Below, piece after piece: positions 11,001 through 23,600 of a stretch of DNA of 64,000 bases (the first letter of the stretch is position 1; each line of letters begins with the position of its first letter). Position numbers and translations under genes: made by a program. This DNA is from Styela clava (lineage: Eukaryota > Chordata > Ascidiacea > Stolidobranchia > Styelidae): NCBI RefSeq assembly GCF_964204865.1, contig NC_135255.1, positions 11,127,135-11,191,134 on the forward strand, written 5' to 3'. The notes beneath the pieces are model-generated. The model was not told the origin of the DNA. It saw only the letters and a list, made by a program, of their open reading frames with translations, and ran no database searches.

Positions 11001-13109
11001 ATGGTTAATAGTTACCGATATAATAACTGATTTTTTAAAATATTTTACACGAGACCCACCTTCGGAGCACCTCACATTATTGTAAAAGATGCGCGGCCGC
11101 ACTGGTAAATACGTGACGCTAATACGCATTGATTTTTTTCTCGCCCTTCCCCGTTCCACGTTACGCCCTATTATTATAACAGGTGTTCTCACTCTTGCAC
11201 AACCTATTTCAGAGATATGAAAGTGGCAAACAAACCGTATTTCATTATGACAATTAATTATTATGGCTAAAAACACTAAATAAGTGTTACCGATGGACGA
11301 ATCTTTTTACGTTATGAATTTCGTGCAAGGCTCGACTATAATTTGATGGCAAAGATCGTCGCATTTAGTATGTCGAAACGCTTATTCGACTTTTCAGACC
11401 GCAGAAACTATCCAAAAAATAACCGTTTTTGTGTTCGAGATATGAAATAATCGTCAATTTCACCACACTTTCGTGAAATAATGCAATTTAATAAATGTAA
11501 TGAAGGTTTTATTATTAAGTTTCATTGCATCAGTGTTTATGCTACCGCGCGTTTCGCCAGACAACTGGCATGATTACCGATCGCAAGAGTGGGCAAAATA
11601 GAATATTTCTATCCAATCGAATAATTAGAATATTTTTAACTAATTGTCGAATATCGGGTATATTTAATTCACATACAACATGCTTCCAGAATGCTGGGCA
11701 TTCTAATGTTGGTGAGCCTATTACGCCCGTCCTCTCTTTTTTTACAAAGACTACTTCTTACGCAACGTTTGGTTTTATATTTCTGGGAGAACAGTGCGTT
11801 CATATGGGCGACATATATCAAAGACGGCTATTAAATAATGAATTCGGGATTTTATTCTGATTTTTAACTTTTACGCCGTTTTGATCTCTCAACCCACCGA
11901 TTGTAAATAGTCATTGCGTGAATTCCTTAATGTTATATTGAGTTTAAATAAAAATTCGAAAAATCACCAATAATGGCAATATTTACGATTCTACTAGTCA
12001 AATGATAATTCCTTGGTCAAATTTAGGAAAATTTTGCACAATAATTTGTTACCTAGTTTGACTTTTTCAATTTTACGAAACGGTGTTGGCGTGCATTATG
12101 TAAAACATAAAATTAAAACAATATCCAAATACCTGGAATCCGTCTCCTCAAATTTGTCGTTTCTCTCGTTAGCAAGAGCCTAGGGGTAATATTTGTGGAA
12201 TTCAAAAGATTGGAAATTGGAATCACTTGAAAAAAATTCAAAAATGAAATTTCTCCGCGGCACACCAAAATCTGTTTGCGCACACTATCGTGCCGCGGCA
12301 CCCTGGTTGGGAACCACTGCTATAGCGTAATCCCTATTAAATTCGTACAGTAATACGAATAAGCATGTGATGATACCAAATCAAATAACAGTATCAATTA
12401 CCCGAAATGAGGAACCCCACGAAAAGATTCGTTCCATCGAATAACGTTATTTTTATACCGCAACAGGACGGGCTCTTTCAAGTAACGCGTGATGTAAGAA
12501 TAATGAGATCAGCAATGATGCATACACGGTCGATTGTCAGATATGATTACTCAATGACCACATCGAATCTCAGTATGGTCAACAACTTTTCAATCTTGTC
12601 ACTGATATTGATTTTTACAGTCTGTGGAATTCAGGTTGGTGAAAATAAAATTCAGGAGATATATTTGCATTAAATTTCATAGGATGTAAAAGATATTGCT
12701 CAAATAGATAGATATATGAAGATGATATATATATCTATTTTTAATGACTTGGATTTTAGAACAATATTAGGATAGACATTAACAGGTTTTAACATATATA
12801 CACACATTGTCTGAGTGTAAATGAAAATGCATAATTAATTACCATACATTAAGTATAGAGGTTAGGGTAACTCTTCTATAATTATAAAATTAATTCTAAG
12901 CATTGAACCCGCTGTTTTGTAGAGGAGGAGGCCATTCAAATGGTGATTGCGGCCGTATTCCTAACATAATCTTGTGTTTATAAACGAATGTATGACTTGT
13001 AACATGAATTGATATGATACCTCGTGTCTCGCGTATTCCTAAAATACAATTTACTTCACAGATTCATATGGTAAAGAAGATGTTTGGTACACCAAAAATC
13101 GGCGTTTGA
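8009..13109 (+). CDS. p24/TMED family cargo receptor (GOLD domain), divergent
   Basis: Six exons join in phase: 8009-8111, 8478-8653, 9291-9423, 10354-10493, 12467-12634 and 13062-13109 (TGA), coding for about 255 residues. The order is: signal peptide (FCLWLVYAIFLLLTKA, residues 6-21); GOLD domain with the two conserved disulphide cysteines (GTQCYFQ and YGFCVEN); a linker helix; a membrane segment near the C terminus (SILSLILIFTVCGIQ); and a short cytosolic tail (IHMVKKMFGTPKIGV). Family knowledge: p24 proteins cycle between ER and Golgi in COPII/COPI vesicles and help select cargo, using aromatic and lysine signals in the tail; the KK and F here fit that. At 255 residues it is longer than the usual 200-230, and I cannot place it in the alpha, beta, gamma or delta subgroup. 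Introns carry a hAT element (10876-12319), a MITE and other repeats. Confidence 0.88.
8735..8931. repeat. Dispersed repeat starting gagagctatgctcaaatat
   Basis: The same terminal sequence (tgctcaaatatatggacacg) recurs at about 43745-43765 and, inverted, at 46810-46835. The other end (cgatcgttatgtccactacg) recurs inverted at 45445-45470. The middle has an A-rich, AAC-rich stretch. It sits in intron 2 of the p24 gene. Confidence 0.6.
9543..9890. repeat. Degenerate TTCGAAT-rich repeat
   Basis: Clusters of attcgaat/gattcga with an end reading cgattcgaaatgcctagccc. Related sequence lies at 18930-19315 and weakly at 49195-49305. No clear target duplication. Confidence 0.4.
9898..10004. mobile_element. 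MITE, GGNGCTCC-terminus family, copy 3
   Basis: A 107 bp palindromic element (GGTGATCCCGAAGTATTCGT against mirrored GGCGCTCCGAGAGTATTCGT). The flanking 8-mers ccaaattt and ctaaattt match at 7 of 8 positions. It lies in intron 3 of the p24 gene. Confidence 0.75.
10876..12319. mobile_element. Non-autonomous hAT-type element, 1.44 kb
   Basis: Terminal inverted repeats cagcggttcccaacc and, mirrored, cagtggttcccaacc are followed on both sides by a GC-rich cgcggcacac block. The flanking 8-mers are ctatagca (10868-10875) and ctatagcg (12320-12327), a 7 of 8 match and the 8 bp duplication typical of hAT transposons. No transposase frame is evident; open frames inside (for example 11525-11860) show no known motif. 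It lies in intron 4 of the p24 gene. Confidence 0.88.
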
Positions 13110-14680
13110 TAACTAACGAAGCTTTGCAGAAGTCTGGAGCAACAAATGTACTTTCTCTTGTCATATTTTTAAAACTCGAGAATAGATTAACCAGATGAAT
13201 AGCGACCACTGATGTTTGATCGTTAATATTAAACTTAATATTTGGTTTGCGACATGAGACTGAGATTTATGCATCAATGCGATCAAATCAAAGTTAAAAA
13301 GCGTTCTGAAACAGAATATGGGGGTAGAGGGGATTTTAATAAAAGCGAAGTTATTGTTACGCGAGCTCTAAATATTAACTATATATGTATGTCTACACGT
13401 CTTTTCGTTAGATCCATAGAGGAAATTCTTAGACAAACTTGCCGATACGCTTCGTTCTATACATATGTATATTGAATAATCGTGAACCGGCAACGAAATT
13501 GAGCCCGCTGAAAATATCACACTTTTGATGGCTCCACAACCACGACTGAACATCCGATAACTGGTAACCGGACGAGTGTCGCTGTTCCTACATGATTAAG
13601 CCGTCTTATCGGATTTCTTCTCCCCTTCGATAAATATGTCTTAACCAGATGGATGAGTGTACAGCAAGTAACGTCAAAACAAACTTCTTTTTCAAAGTAC
13701 ACTGTTATAAATATCTGAATAAGATTACAAAGATTTCAGTCATCCCTTCAAAATTTCAGGGTATCAACTCATATTTTCTCTGATGTCTGCTTTCTCTCAT
13801 GTACTAACAATCGAGACAGTAATTCAAAAACCAGCATTGGCATTATTTTCCATAAGCAAACAGTCGAAACAAGGAAATGGTAAAAATGAAATAGACAAAA
13901 CAAAACTTTTTGTCAAAGCAACCAAGAGTCAAACAATGACTACTAACATAAAAAAGCAATTTAAAAAAAATGAGCAATAGAAATTGGAAAAGCAGCGACG
14001 TCTGTATTTTGTATGTGGTCAAACCAATATCATAATTAGTTTGATACTAAATATAAGTAGAACACTCTGCTAAACGTTTGCTTTGCTATGGTGTGGAGTC
14101 AAAAATAAGCGCGTACATGTAATCATCCTGGATTCACAGATTCTACTTCTGTCGCAGTCATGAGCGAGAGGATTGATTCTCTGCTATCATTCTGCTTGTT
14201 GGTTGCAGTTATCTCCATTACACATCCCCAAATTGAGCTTGTAGCCCGATAAAAATGTTTCTCAAAAAATTTTTTAATCTCGAGTGGAAAGGTGGAGTGA
14301 GAAATATTAAATTTTTTGAACAAAGGTCCAAATTTTGTGAATTCCGAGTCACAGTCAGAGTCAGTTTTTTAATGGCCCAGGAACTTGTGTCTGTCGGGCT
14401 GTGAAATGTAAAAACTAAGTTTAAATCTCACTAATGATTATCGGAAATGTAAAAAATATTTTTTAAATCACCAGATGAATCAGTGAAGCATTAGTCACAG
14501 TTTTCTCTCAAGAACATTGAACAGCTTCTATCTAAATAAACCATTAATTCTTATGAACCATCGAGACACCATGATCAAGAAACCAACATGGAAAATCAAA
14601 AAAGCATCACTGAAATGAAAAGAACTGGATATTGACAGAATAACTGAAACATGGTAAGTAAAGGCATATTTGCTCAATGT
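13110..14680. other. Region between the p24 and ESCO genes (convergent 3' ends)
   Basis: Contains a partial inverted SINE copy at about 13553-13637. The open frame at 13783-13980 is lysine-rich and of low complexity; I could not support it as a gene. Confidence 0.5.
13553..13637 (+). repeat. Partial SINE copy
   Basis: Matches, in opposite orientation to the 57895 copy, the block containing ccgataagacggcttaacc and the end reading like atatttatccc. Only the part distal to the tRNA-like region is present. Confidence 0.6.
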
Positions 14681-17600
14681 TTATCGCAGAAAGTTATACA
14701 CAAGTATGTTCGGAGTTCCAAAATATTTTGTAGCAAATGCTCGACCATCAGGAGTAGGATCAGAGAAAGCAACCTGAAAATAATAAGCGTAAGAGTGTCA
14801 AATGCAGAAAACTACCTACTTAATATCAGATAGATAAATTGCGGCAGGGATTTTTCGTACAAGATTTAAGGATCTGTGTGTAGTTGTGCAATGCAATGTG
14901 CATCCATGTAAGATAAACTTTCGTCAGTCAAAATGGGAAAAATTTTAAATCGCAGAAGCCAGAAAACTTGGATTTTCACGAGTCTTTAGAGCAGGGGTCA
15001 CCAACGCGTTGCCCGCAGGCACCAAGTCGCCCGCAGGTCTGTTCCAAACTAAGATTAATAACAGCGCTTATAAGTAAGCTACATCAATAAAATTTTGTCC
15101 TGCTATTCTTGTGTAAATCACACTTATATGGGAATCGGGAATGGCACTATATTAATTATTGTAGCCATCAACCTGATTTTTATTTGATCTCAGTAATGTG
15201 ACGGGACAATTAACACTCTTGCAATTATGACATCACACTGATATAATTTACCACGACCCGCGCTTTTTCTTGTTCGTTGGTTTGTGGAGCAGCAATAATA
15301 TATATTTATTGATTCCAAAGAAAAATGGCTGAAAAACCCACCATTTTCACGATGAATGGGGGTGGGTATATTTTTACCACCATGAAAAGAGCCTGCGCGT
15401 GTCTCAATTTGTGGGGCGATTGTAGCGACGACAAAGCGAAAAGATATTTCACGGCTAGTCACGCAATCTACCGCACTAACTATCCACTGGTCAGCGCAGT
15501 ACGGGAAGAAAAACATCGCGACTCAAATCTTACAGCAATTCTATTTTACGAGACCATTGTTCAACATTTTTGCCATAAACTCAGGATAGGATGGGATTTA
15601 CATATTTATCCCGGGGCCGATAAGACGGCTTAACCATATGGCGAACCAAGGCCTCTCGTCCGGTTACCATTTCATGTCGGGTATGGGATTAGTTAGTTAT
15701 TTGTTTTCGTAAGCATGGACTTGATGGCGAAGGAAGCCATCCCAACGACGGCAAGGGGTCCAGCAATCCTCTCACACATTACTATCCTCGCATAGGATTC
15801 TTACCTGCAAACCTAACGCTTAGCACACTAACGATGGCCACACAGCCGCGACTTTTAAGAAGTATACATTGAATTGGTAGCCCGCGGCTTAATCTGTACC
15901 CAGAAAGTAGTCCTCGGCCTCGAAAAGGTTGGTGACCCCTGCTTTAGAGTCTAAAAAGCGTTTCAAGTCACAAAAAACTGCTATGTATGATATGGAGAAA
16001 TACCTTTTTTACATTTCGAAAAGCCAGGGAGAGGGAATTGTCCTGACAAGGAGGATGGGTGTATCAGACTCAACTAAAATACCACTATGATTCTATACAG
16101 CAGTTCTTGGCATTTTGGTGCTTGCCCATAACCTTTCTCAGAGATAACTCCTCTTCTTTCTCTAAGTGAGTGCCTTGTTCCGAGCAACTTCTTTTAAAAA
16201 AGAAACAAACCTGAGATTTATCCAAACAAGACCCAAGTACAAATGACGAGCGGACTGCATCAAGCAGACGAGTTGCAATTTGCTTCCTACGCATTGGACC
16301 ATATGTCCATATTCTCGATACACCACATACAGCAGGTGTAAGTCTGTGATCAGTGAAACACAACACATTTTTGGCAGATGACTCTTCTGTACTTTTTCCA
16401 GGAATTAATCGATGCGCACCTGATATTTTTTCTGCGATCAAGCATCCTGCAATCTGTAAGATATTTTTTATGAGTCTTATGTAATACTTACGTACAGCTT
16501 TATCTTTGAATAACAATAAATCTATTCAAATTCACACAAATAAACAATATAACCGCTTGATTTGAATATGGTTGGACTCCTCTTCATCACACCAATCATT
16601 CCCCTGCGTGGATTCGCAGGTTCGAATCCTGTGAAGATGATTATGTGTGAGAGGATTGCTGAATTCCTCATCGACACAGGTTTGTTCATGTAACCACTGG
16701 TTGTGACCTCAACCATCAAGTTCATGCATCTGAAGCAAAAATCTGGCAACTAACCCCATACTCGACAGGGACTGGTGACTGGACGAGAAGTCGTGGTTCA
16801 CCACAAGATGAAACCATCTCATCATCTTTCCCTCGGGATAAATATGTAAATCCTATCATATCTGATACAGACTGGTGATAGGGCATGGGCCCAACCTATT
16901 ACAAGTTGTCTTGTCGGATTTCCTCTCCTCTGGGATAAATGCAAAATCCTTTACTATTTGGATTTCCAAGTTGTTTAATAATGAGCTAGAACAGTCTTGA
17001 TGTAATATAGTTTCTAACCTTTTCAGTATCAGAAATAAAGAAATAGGCAATTCTTGATGACACGAGTCCAGTCTTTACAGTCTTGAAACCCAAATCAATG
17101 TCAACGATGGTCAGAATGTCAGCAACCTATTTGAAATATTCAAAATTGAAATTTATTCAAGTTGTTTAACAATTATATACAAGCAAAAGTCAAGAAATTT
17201 TTTCTAAAAAAACGAGAAAGCACAGTATTTGTTGATAAATGCATTATATCTAAATATTATGTCATGATAAGATTCCTATATTGAACACATATTCTCATAC
17301 AGGGATGTTGATTACACATAATAATTTGGCTTTGACAGCATATGCATAGGTTGTTTCAAAGTTTGGAAGCAAGTGAGAAATAGTAATTTTACCTTTTTAA
17401 CAGCGTATTTTGGATCATTTGGTGTAACTTTAATAATTCTTCCATCCATAAAACTAGACACAATTCTTTCATTTTTCCAACCTAAAAATCTGCAAAAAAC
17501 GACAATATGGACAACATAAAGTGTTGATTCATTTATTTCCACAGATTAGACAATGAAAGATGGTTTGTGCTACATTCTTGATAACTCAAACAAATACAGG

Positions 17601-20600
17601 GATTAAATGTCATAGGCTAGAAACATATTAATGAAGCCATCTTTCTTTAACAGTGACAGTATATATTTAATAATTATTTTTATTGAGTTTGATTGTTACA
17701 AGACTGAGAAAAGTCTATAATTTGCTATTTTGCTTTTAAGAAATTTTATCAAAATAGGAAAAACTCACTTGACAAAATTAAGGAATCTTTTGTGATAATT
17801 GATATGATCTTGTTCGTCATCTGGATGATTAGCTGAATATACCATTCCACACATTGAACATTGTGTTGCTCCAAACCTTTTCTGACCTTGGAGTTTAAAA
17901 GTTGTTTAATTCAAATTAAGTTAACATGTTCAATTACGATTGCCTTATGAGTAATCAACTAATCATTATTCACTAATAAAGGCTGAAACATTCTTATTAT
18001 GATTTCCATTGAAAGAAAAAAATACACAAATTCAGTTTATTCTTGTTCGAAGAGCTGTGGTAACTGGTAATAATTTTTTTCGTTCTCATTTCCACATGCA
18101 TGTGAAAGCAACGGAGTTCAAGAGTAAAAACCATTTTCTTTAAATTTGGTCTATTTTCCTGATATATCATTTTTTATAAATGGAGTAAAGAAAATTTTGT
18201 TGAAAACTGAAATGGTGCATGTACGAAATGTTAAAAAAAGTTACCAGACTGGTATTTTTCAGAAATAATATTTGATATGATCCAGCCAGAATTATTGTTT
18301 TATTTCATGATTTGATCGAAAATATAGAATAGCAAACTCTATAAAGCATAGGGTTTTGAACAAGATCCTCTAGTTCTGCGAAAAAAATCCTGATTCATTC
18401 AGAAAAAAGATTGTATTTTACCTGCATCTATAATCATTTGTTTACTTGGAGGACTGCTCTTTTTCACGTTGTTTTTTGCTTTATGATTACCGGCTAATGT
18501 AGATGACAAGTTTTCAGGTGTAATGGGAGAAACTAGGAGACAAATCAAAAATTATCAAAAACTAATTAAATATGAATATCGAAATTTGACTGACATAGAT
18601 AACTCTCTTGAGTTTATTGTTCCAGACCTAAAACATAAAATCAAAACTAAAGTTGGGGTTTAAATAAAAATTAGGGATTTACGTTTTATGAATGAAGATA
18701 AATGGCAAAATAGCTTATCCACGTTTGCCATGCAAAATAATAGGCTATTGAACAAGTTTCAAATAATTTAAAACAAAAACATAGAACTATCAATATATAC
18801 ATTGGTTAAACTAAGCCACAAGCCCACAATACATTTCATTGTAGGAAAATTTTTAAGAATTGTACAATTTATGATGACATGGCTAAAACTATCCCCAAAA
18901 TAGCAATGGTTCACATAACTCTATTCTGGCAGGGCTGGGCATTTCAACTCGAATAGTAAATAATTCAAATTGGTTCAGATGAAAATTTTGAATTGTCACC
19001 ATCTTGTTTTTTATTTGGCCGACAAAATTCCAGGTGAATTTCTCATTTTTTTGTTTTGTTTATTGAAGCCATACTTTTACAATGCAATTCCGACATGATG
19101 TGGCTCTTCTCTTTTAATGAGTGAGTTATTGATAAAACATATTTCTCATTGTGTGTGAGCATTCGCAAACTGTCTGAATAATGGATTCTATGTTTTCAGT
19201 AATTTATGTGCCTGGAAGTCCATCACAATAAAAAATTCACATACAATAGAATGTCTTCCCAGTATTCGAGATTCGATTCTGAAATCATGAGGTATTCGAA
19301 AATGCCCAGCCCTAGTATACACAATATTCGTAACCCAAATTAATACTCAAACTTAGTTTAAGTTTCCTACTTATTTTCTTACTCAATTGACTTTTCTCAT
19401 TGTCAGTTTGATCACAATTTTCTGTTTGTTTATTTTCTTTTACACTATGCTTGTTGAAGATTGGAAAAAATTTGCTAGTGCTGTTTTTGTGGTCCAAACT
19501 CTTGTCCTTCTGTGTCTAAAAGAGTAAGATGTTGAATATCATCTATCATATTTCAATAAAGTTTTGAAACGAGACTATATCAGGTTGCAGCGATGGATCT
19601 ATGTGTAACCGCCCTTGATTCCGTTAGTAGAAAATTATTTCAAAACTTTCAAAATTATCAGATACAAATCATACAATGCCAAACTCATTACTCTTTCAGA
19701 ATTTGATCCCCATTTTATCTCGGCACTGACTGTGTAGAGAGTGAGACCCCCAATGCATTGTTTTAATGTTGGCCATGCATAATATTACATTACCTAACAT
19801 TTGTAATTGACCAGCCTGGATGTTAAAATCACATTACAGAACAAGGCTCAAGAGCCGACACTGGAGCCCAGCTCCAATGTAAAAAACAAATCTCCGATAC
19901 TGTTGCGTATGAGCCAGAGCCGAGTCAGCTTTCCATCCAACTCTGTAGAGTGTTACAGTGTGATGAAAATAGAGATCTGTTCACGTCAAAATCAACCAAT
20001 AGCGCCATAAAAAATTCGACACAATTTGGAGTAAAAAAATAGCTACTAACTTTTAGTTGCTTGATTTCTTCAGCTGGTACTGAACGTTCCAAATTTACAA
20101 TAGAAGTAGTGTCACGATGAACGGTATCAATTTTACGCATTTTAGCAGGGGGTTCAGCTTCAATCTCATCACTCACATCATCTTTAACACAGAAAGATGA
20201 ACTTTTACAATCATTATCATCTTGTGGATATTCATTTGAAATGTTCGGTAGGCTTCGGTTGAGATTATCATATGATAAATTCATTATAGATTTCAATTTT
20301 GGAGATTCCAAAAAAATTTTAGTTTTCGAAGTTTTTGATATCCAATGATCTTTAAAATAGCTCCTGCCAAGGGACTTAGGTGCCCAATTGTACTTTCGGA
20401 CTGCCATTTTCTTTGGAGTCGATTGCTTGTTTTCCTTTGCAGTCTTAGTGGTTTTTAGATAAAGTCGACGATTTGTACTTTTTATTGAATTTTTCTGTGT
20501 TTTTATATTTTCTTTGTCATCTTTCATTGGTGTATTATCCAGAAACTTATTTTCAAGTTCAATATTCCTGATATCTCTAATTGCTTTCCGCTCAAGTGGA

Positions 20601-20686
20601 GTCAAGTAATGCTTCATTTTTCCGTCACTCACAGTCGATTTATGATAAAATGATTTCAGTGGTTTTTCATTCAGCATATCTGCCAT
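14681..20686 (-). CDS. ESCO: Cohesin N-acetyltransferase ESCO1/ESCO2 (Eco1) homologue
   Basis: Eight exons on the minus strand join in phase: 20686-20051, 19515-19383, 18532-18422, 17886-17769, 17489-17393, 17126-17019, 16453-16211 and 14773-14681 (TAA), giving about 512 residues. The N-terminal ~210 residues are basic and poorly ordered. [10 protein letters not shown] in exon 2 resembles the FYPIF/PCNA-binding type motif of ESCO proteins. Exon 4 holds the C2H2 finger (CSMCGMVYS, then H-x3-H in DHINYHKRF). Exons 6-8 hold the GNAT-like acetyltransferase core: [20 protein letters not shown] (acetyl-CoA loop) and the signature [16 protein letters not shown], ending NILVYNFLR. Family knowledge: it acetylates two lysines on SMC3 in S phase to lock sister-chromatid cohesion. 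About 510 residues is near ESCO2 (about 600). The start is the first ATG of exon 1; an upstream non-coding exon is possible. The last intron holds a hAT element with a SINE inside. Confidence 0.93.
14992..15941. mobile_element. hAT-type element, 950 bp, carrying a SINE
   Basis: Termini caggggtcaccaac (left) and its mirror (right) are bounded by a perfect 8 bp duplication, ctttagag, at 14984-14991 and 15942-15949. The inside includes a SINE copy at about 15588-15850. It lies in the last intron of the ESCO gene. Open frames inside lack transposase motifs. Confidence 0.9.
15588..15850 (-). repeat. tRNA-derived SINE copy inside the hAT element
   Basis: Shares with the 57895 copy the blocks ccgataagacggcttaacc, tatggcgaacca, ctctcgtccggttaccat and the tRNA-like end. 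The promoter-like end lies at the higher coordinate, so the element reads on the minus strand. Box B is mutated (ggattcttacc). Confidence 0.75.
16553..16940 (+). repeat. tRNA-derived SINE copy in an ESCO intron, rearranged
   Basis: An intact RNA polymerase III box B, ggttcgaatcc, lies at 16620-16630, preceded by gcgtggattcgca. The body follows, with the cgtggttcaccacaag and tcccctcgggataaat blocks; the distal block occurs twice (about 16790-16850 and 16895-16940). It sits in the intron between ESCO exons 6 and 7. Confidence 0.7.
18930..19315. mobile_element. Candidate MITE with agggctgggcattt termini
   Basis: The left end agggctgggcattt is mirrored at the right end (aaatgcccagccct), with TTCGAAT-rich sub-terminal sequence. 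I see no convincing target duplication. It occupies most of the ESCO intron between exons 2 and 3. Confidence 0.5.
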
Positions 20687-23600
20687 TATAAGCTTAAATA
20701 TACCTAAATAATTAGAGAAAGAGTTTATTCAATTCGTCAAACAAACAACATACAAACATATAACATTCAATACATGCAATCATATATGAATAATAAATAG
20801 ATATGATGGTTAGGTGTATGACTGGGAGGCAACGATACGACCTTTTGGGGTCATCAAGAGTCTGTTGCCCCCCATACAATTATATTCTTAGTAATAAAAT
20901 GATTCAACAGGTTCAGTGGTAAATTCTTCAATACCTCTCATTTATTCACTATATACAAGAAATTCCTAATTTGGAAGCATTAAAAAATACTGGTTTGTCG
21001 TAAGATATTCCATGCACCATTTATCCAGCTGCCAATTTGACATGTATTGCATATCTACTGCATAAAACTATGCAAAATATAGAAATGGGTTAGCAAGGAT
21101 ACCAATTATTTGGACAATTTGTCTATTAATAATGAAAGAAACATGGACATGGATTTTGAATATGTAAAGATGGGATAAATTTTATTATAACATACGCAAA
21201 ATCAGTACAAAAAAATCAGGAGCACATGTGGGGCTGACTAAACAAATCATAATATATTTTCACAATACAATTTATCAATTCAGACCAGTTAAGCAAATTT
21301 TGCGATAATTTGTGACTTTGTACAAATGTATTAAGGGTTGAGCATAGGCTCAATGAAGAATTATTGGTTCGAGGGTTGATGGAAAAAAGCTAATTAGTTG
21401 GCATGGCAACTTTTAAAGCTTTGACATAATGTAGAAAAATATAGGATGTAACATTCTTTAACAATGTACCTATACATTTTGTTATTTATTTATTTGGACC
21501 ACTTTAATTATGAACATTATGAAATTCCTTGAGACGGTTCTATAGAACCTGTGCGAGCCGGCTGAATCCAACCACTGGATGTAGTGTTTAGATCTCACTA
21601 CACATTAATTGTTGATTGGTTGGTCGGATAGGTTGCGTCTGAACCCGAGCCGTCCATCTGTCAATAGACTCCGACCGTAGATAATAGTCAGTTGAAACAC
21701 CTTATGAGTTTTCATTGCAATTCCGACAATATAAACAGAATTCAATGTATACACTCTTAGGTTGATTAAGGCCTATAGGATAGGGTTTATCCCGGTGGAG
21801 AGAAAAGCTGATAAGATGACTTAAACATACAGCTACAGCCACCTGTCCGAGTTACCATTCCATGTCGGATATGGGATTAGCTAGTTATTTGTTTCCGAAG
21901 CATGGACACGATGGTGGAGGAAGCCGTAACCGACCAGCGGTTACGTGAACCAAACAGAGTAATCAGAGGGGCGGTGACAAGCGTATTTCTAACGCTTAGC
22001 ACGATGAGCCGCACCGACGCCAATAACGTTAGGAACATAGCAGAATATATAAGTTTCTACAGAGCAATTAAAACATGATCAAGAAACAGATTTTTACATT
22101 AACAATGAAAGAATAACAGGTTATTCCGGTTTCTTAGCAATTTTCGGTTTTCCTATAATCATACATTATTAAAAGTGTTTTCTTAAAACTTAGTACTTGC
22201 AATTAAATTGTTATTGTCAAATCGTAACGATGAGAATGTGTATTTGGTCACGTCCCAACTCAAATTATGCGAATTGAAAAATTGTTCCCAATTAGATAAT
22301 TAGTCTTTACAGAGATGTTTCGAATTTACGTTATTATAATTTTACTGGAAATAAAATTTATCTTTACATTGAATGGTACCCAAAGGCTATTAAAACTTGA
22401 AATTGGATTTCACGAAACTTAAATTACAATTGCTGAATTGTGGGAATAATTAATGCTGTTTTTCATTAGTTTCTCACGAATTGGGTCAATTTGGTGTAGG
22501 TAGTTTTGTAGTTGCATAACAACTAATTGGCTACAATGAGACTTGAGTATCCATTATTAGACTAATAATATCATTGCATTTGCCTTGCCGTTATAGTAAG
22601 GTCGATTATCACGTTATAATAATCGTATTGTTATGTCATAATGAAATTGTAAATCAAGACGTCCACCCTCCACCACGTCTGCACGTTGGCTTGTGCGCTT
22701 ATTTTTAATTACAGAGTTAGGCCAGTAGGCTGACAGGAAAGTGAGTTTTGGCTATCTGCTTACACAGTAACAAATTCTATTAAATCATCGATGCAAAGTC
22801 CATCAAACTAATCTAGTAATTTGCATCTTCATGGCTCTGTGAGCACGAGTTTTCTTCTTTGACTGAAATGAAAAAAAAATGAGCGACCGACCCTCGTTTC
22901 AATTATGTCTTTAAACAGGCACAATGTCTGAATGTCAACATCACATTAACATTTGCAGAACAATTTGTTTAAAGCTCACTTTTTTTACAAGTGTGCCGCA
23001 AAACCTCTTTATATGCTTAGTGCGCCGCGAGCAAAAAAGTTTGAGAACCACTGCACTAGACAGTACCGCATGCGTCAACGAAAACTAAGCAAGTTTTCGC
23101 ACCTACCGTACCTGTGTTAGCCCAGTACATTTCTACATTTGGTAACGGAGCAATATTTTGTATGGCGTCTCATCATTCTGTCCTTGTTATCCTATCCTTG
23201 TATAAACAGCGCACATCGCAGATGCTGAAATGTTAATTCCGCCAGCCAAAACCAAAACTCCCGCCTCGCGGAGCTGAAGCCAACCATGACGAAATTAGCG
23301 AAATCGAATTCGATTTTCCTTGTGTTCAAATTTCCTTGTTAAAAAATTTAATTCTGGATATGCGATGTCCTTGTAAATTGTCCCGTTCTCCTCATATATC
23401 TATTTCAATTTTAGAATTTTTGATTCTTTCTGTTCTTTTTTTGGCAGGTATGATCACTAGATGTTATGCTTGCTAAGTTGATTATTCAGCATTTTTTGTT
23501 GAATTGCTGTTTATTGGTGTATTACTGTACTTGTTATGTTCCAAGAAATTGATAGGTCAGAAATACAGTTAAAATAAGATCTCAAAAAGACCTAAAATCC

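Noticed and set aside
11525-11860. 111-residue open frame as a transposase
   Set aside because: It lies inside a non-autonomous hAT element but shows no hAT dimerisation or catalytic motif.
15325-15633. Open frames on both strands inside the 14992-15941 element
   Set aside because: They overlap each other and a SINE, with no transposase-like motif.
19312-19497. Separate small minus-strand gene
   Set aside because: It is exon 2 of the ESCO homologue, which begins upstream of this frame's first Met and joins in phase to its neighbours.
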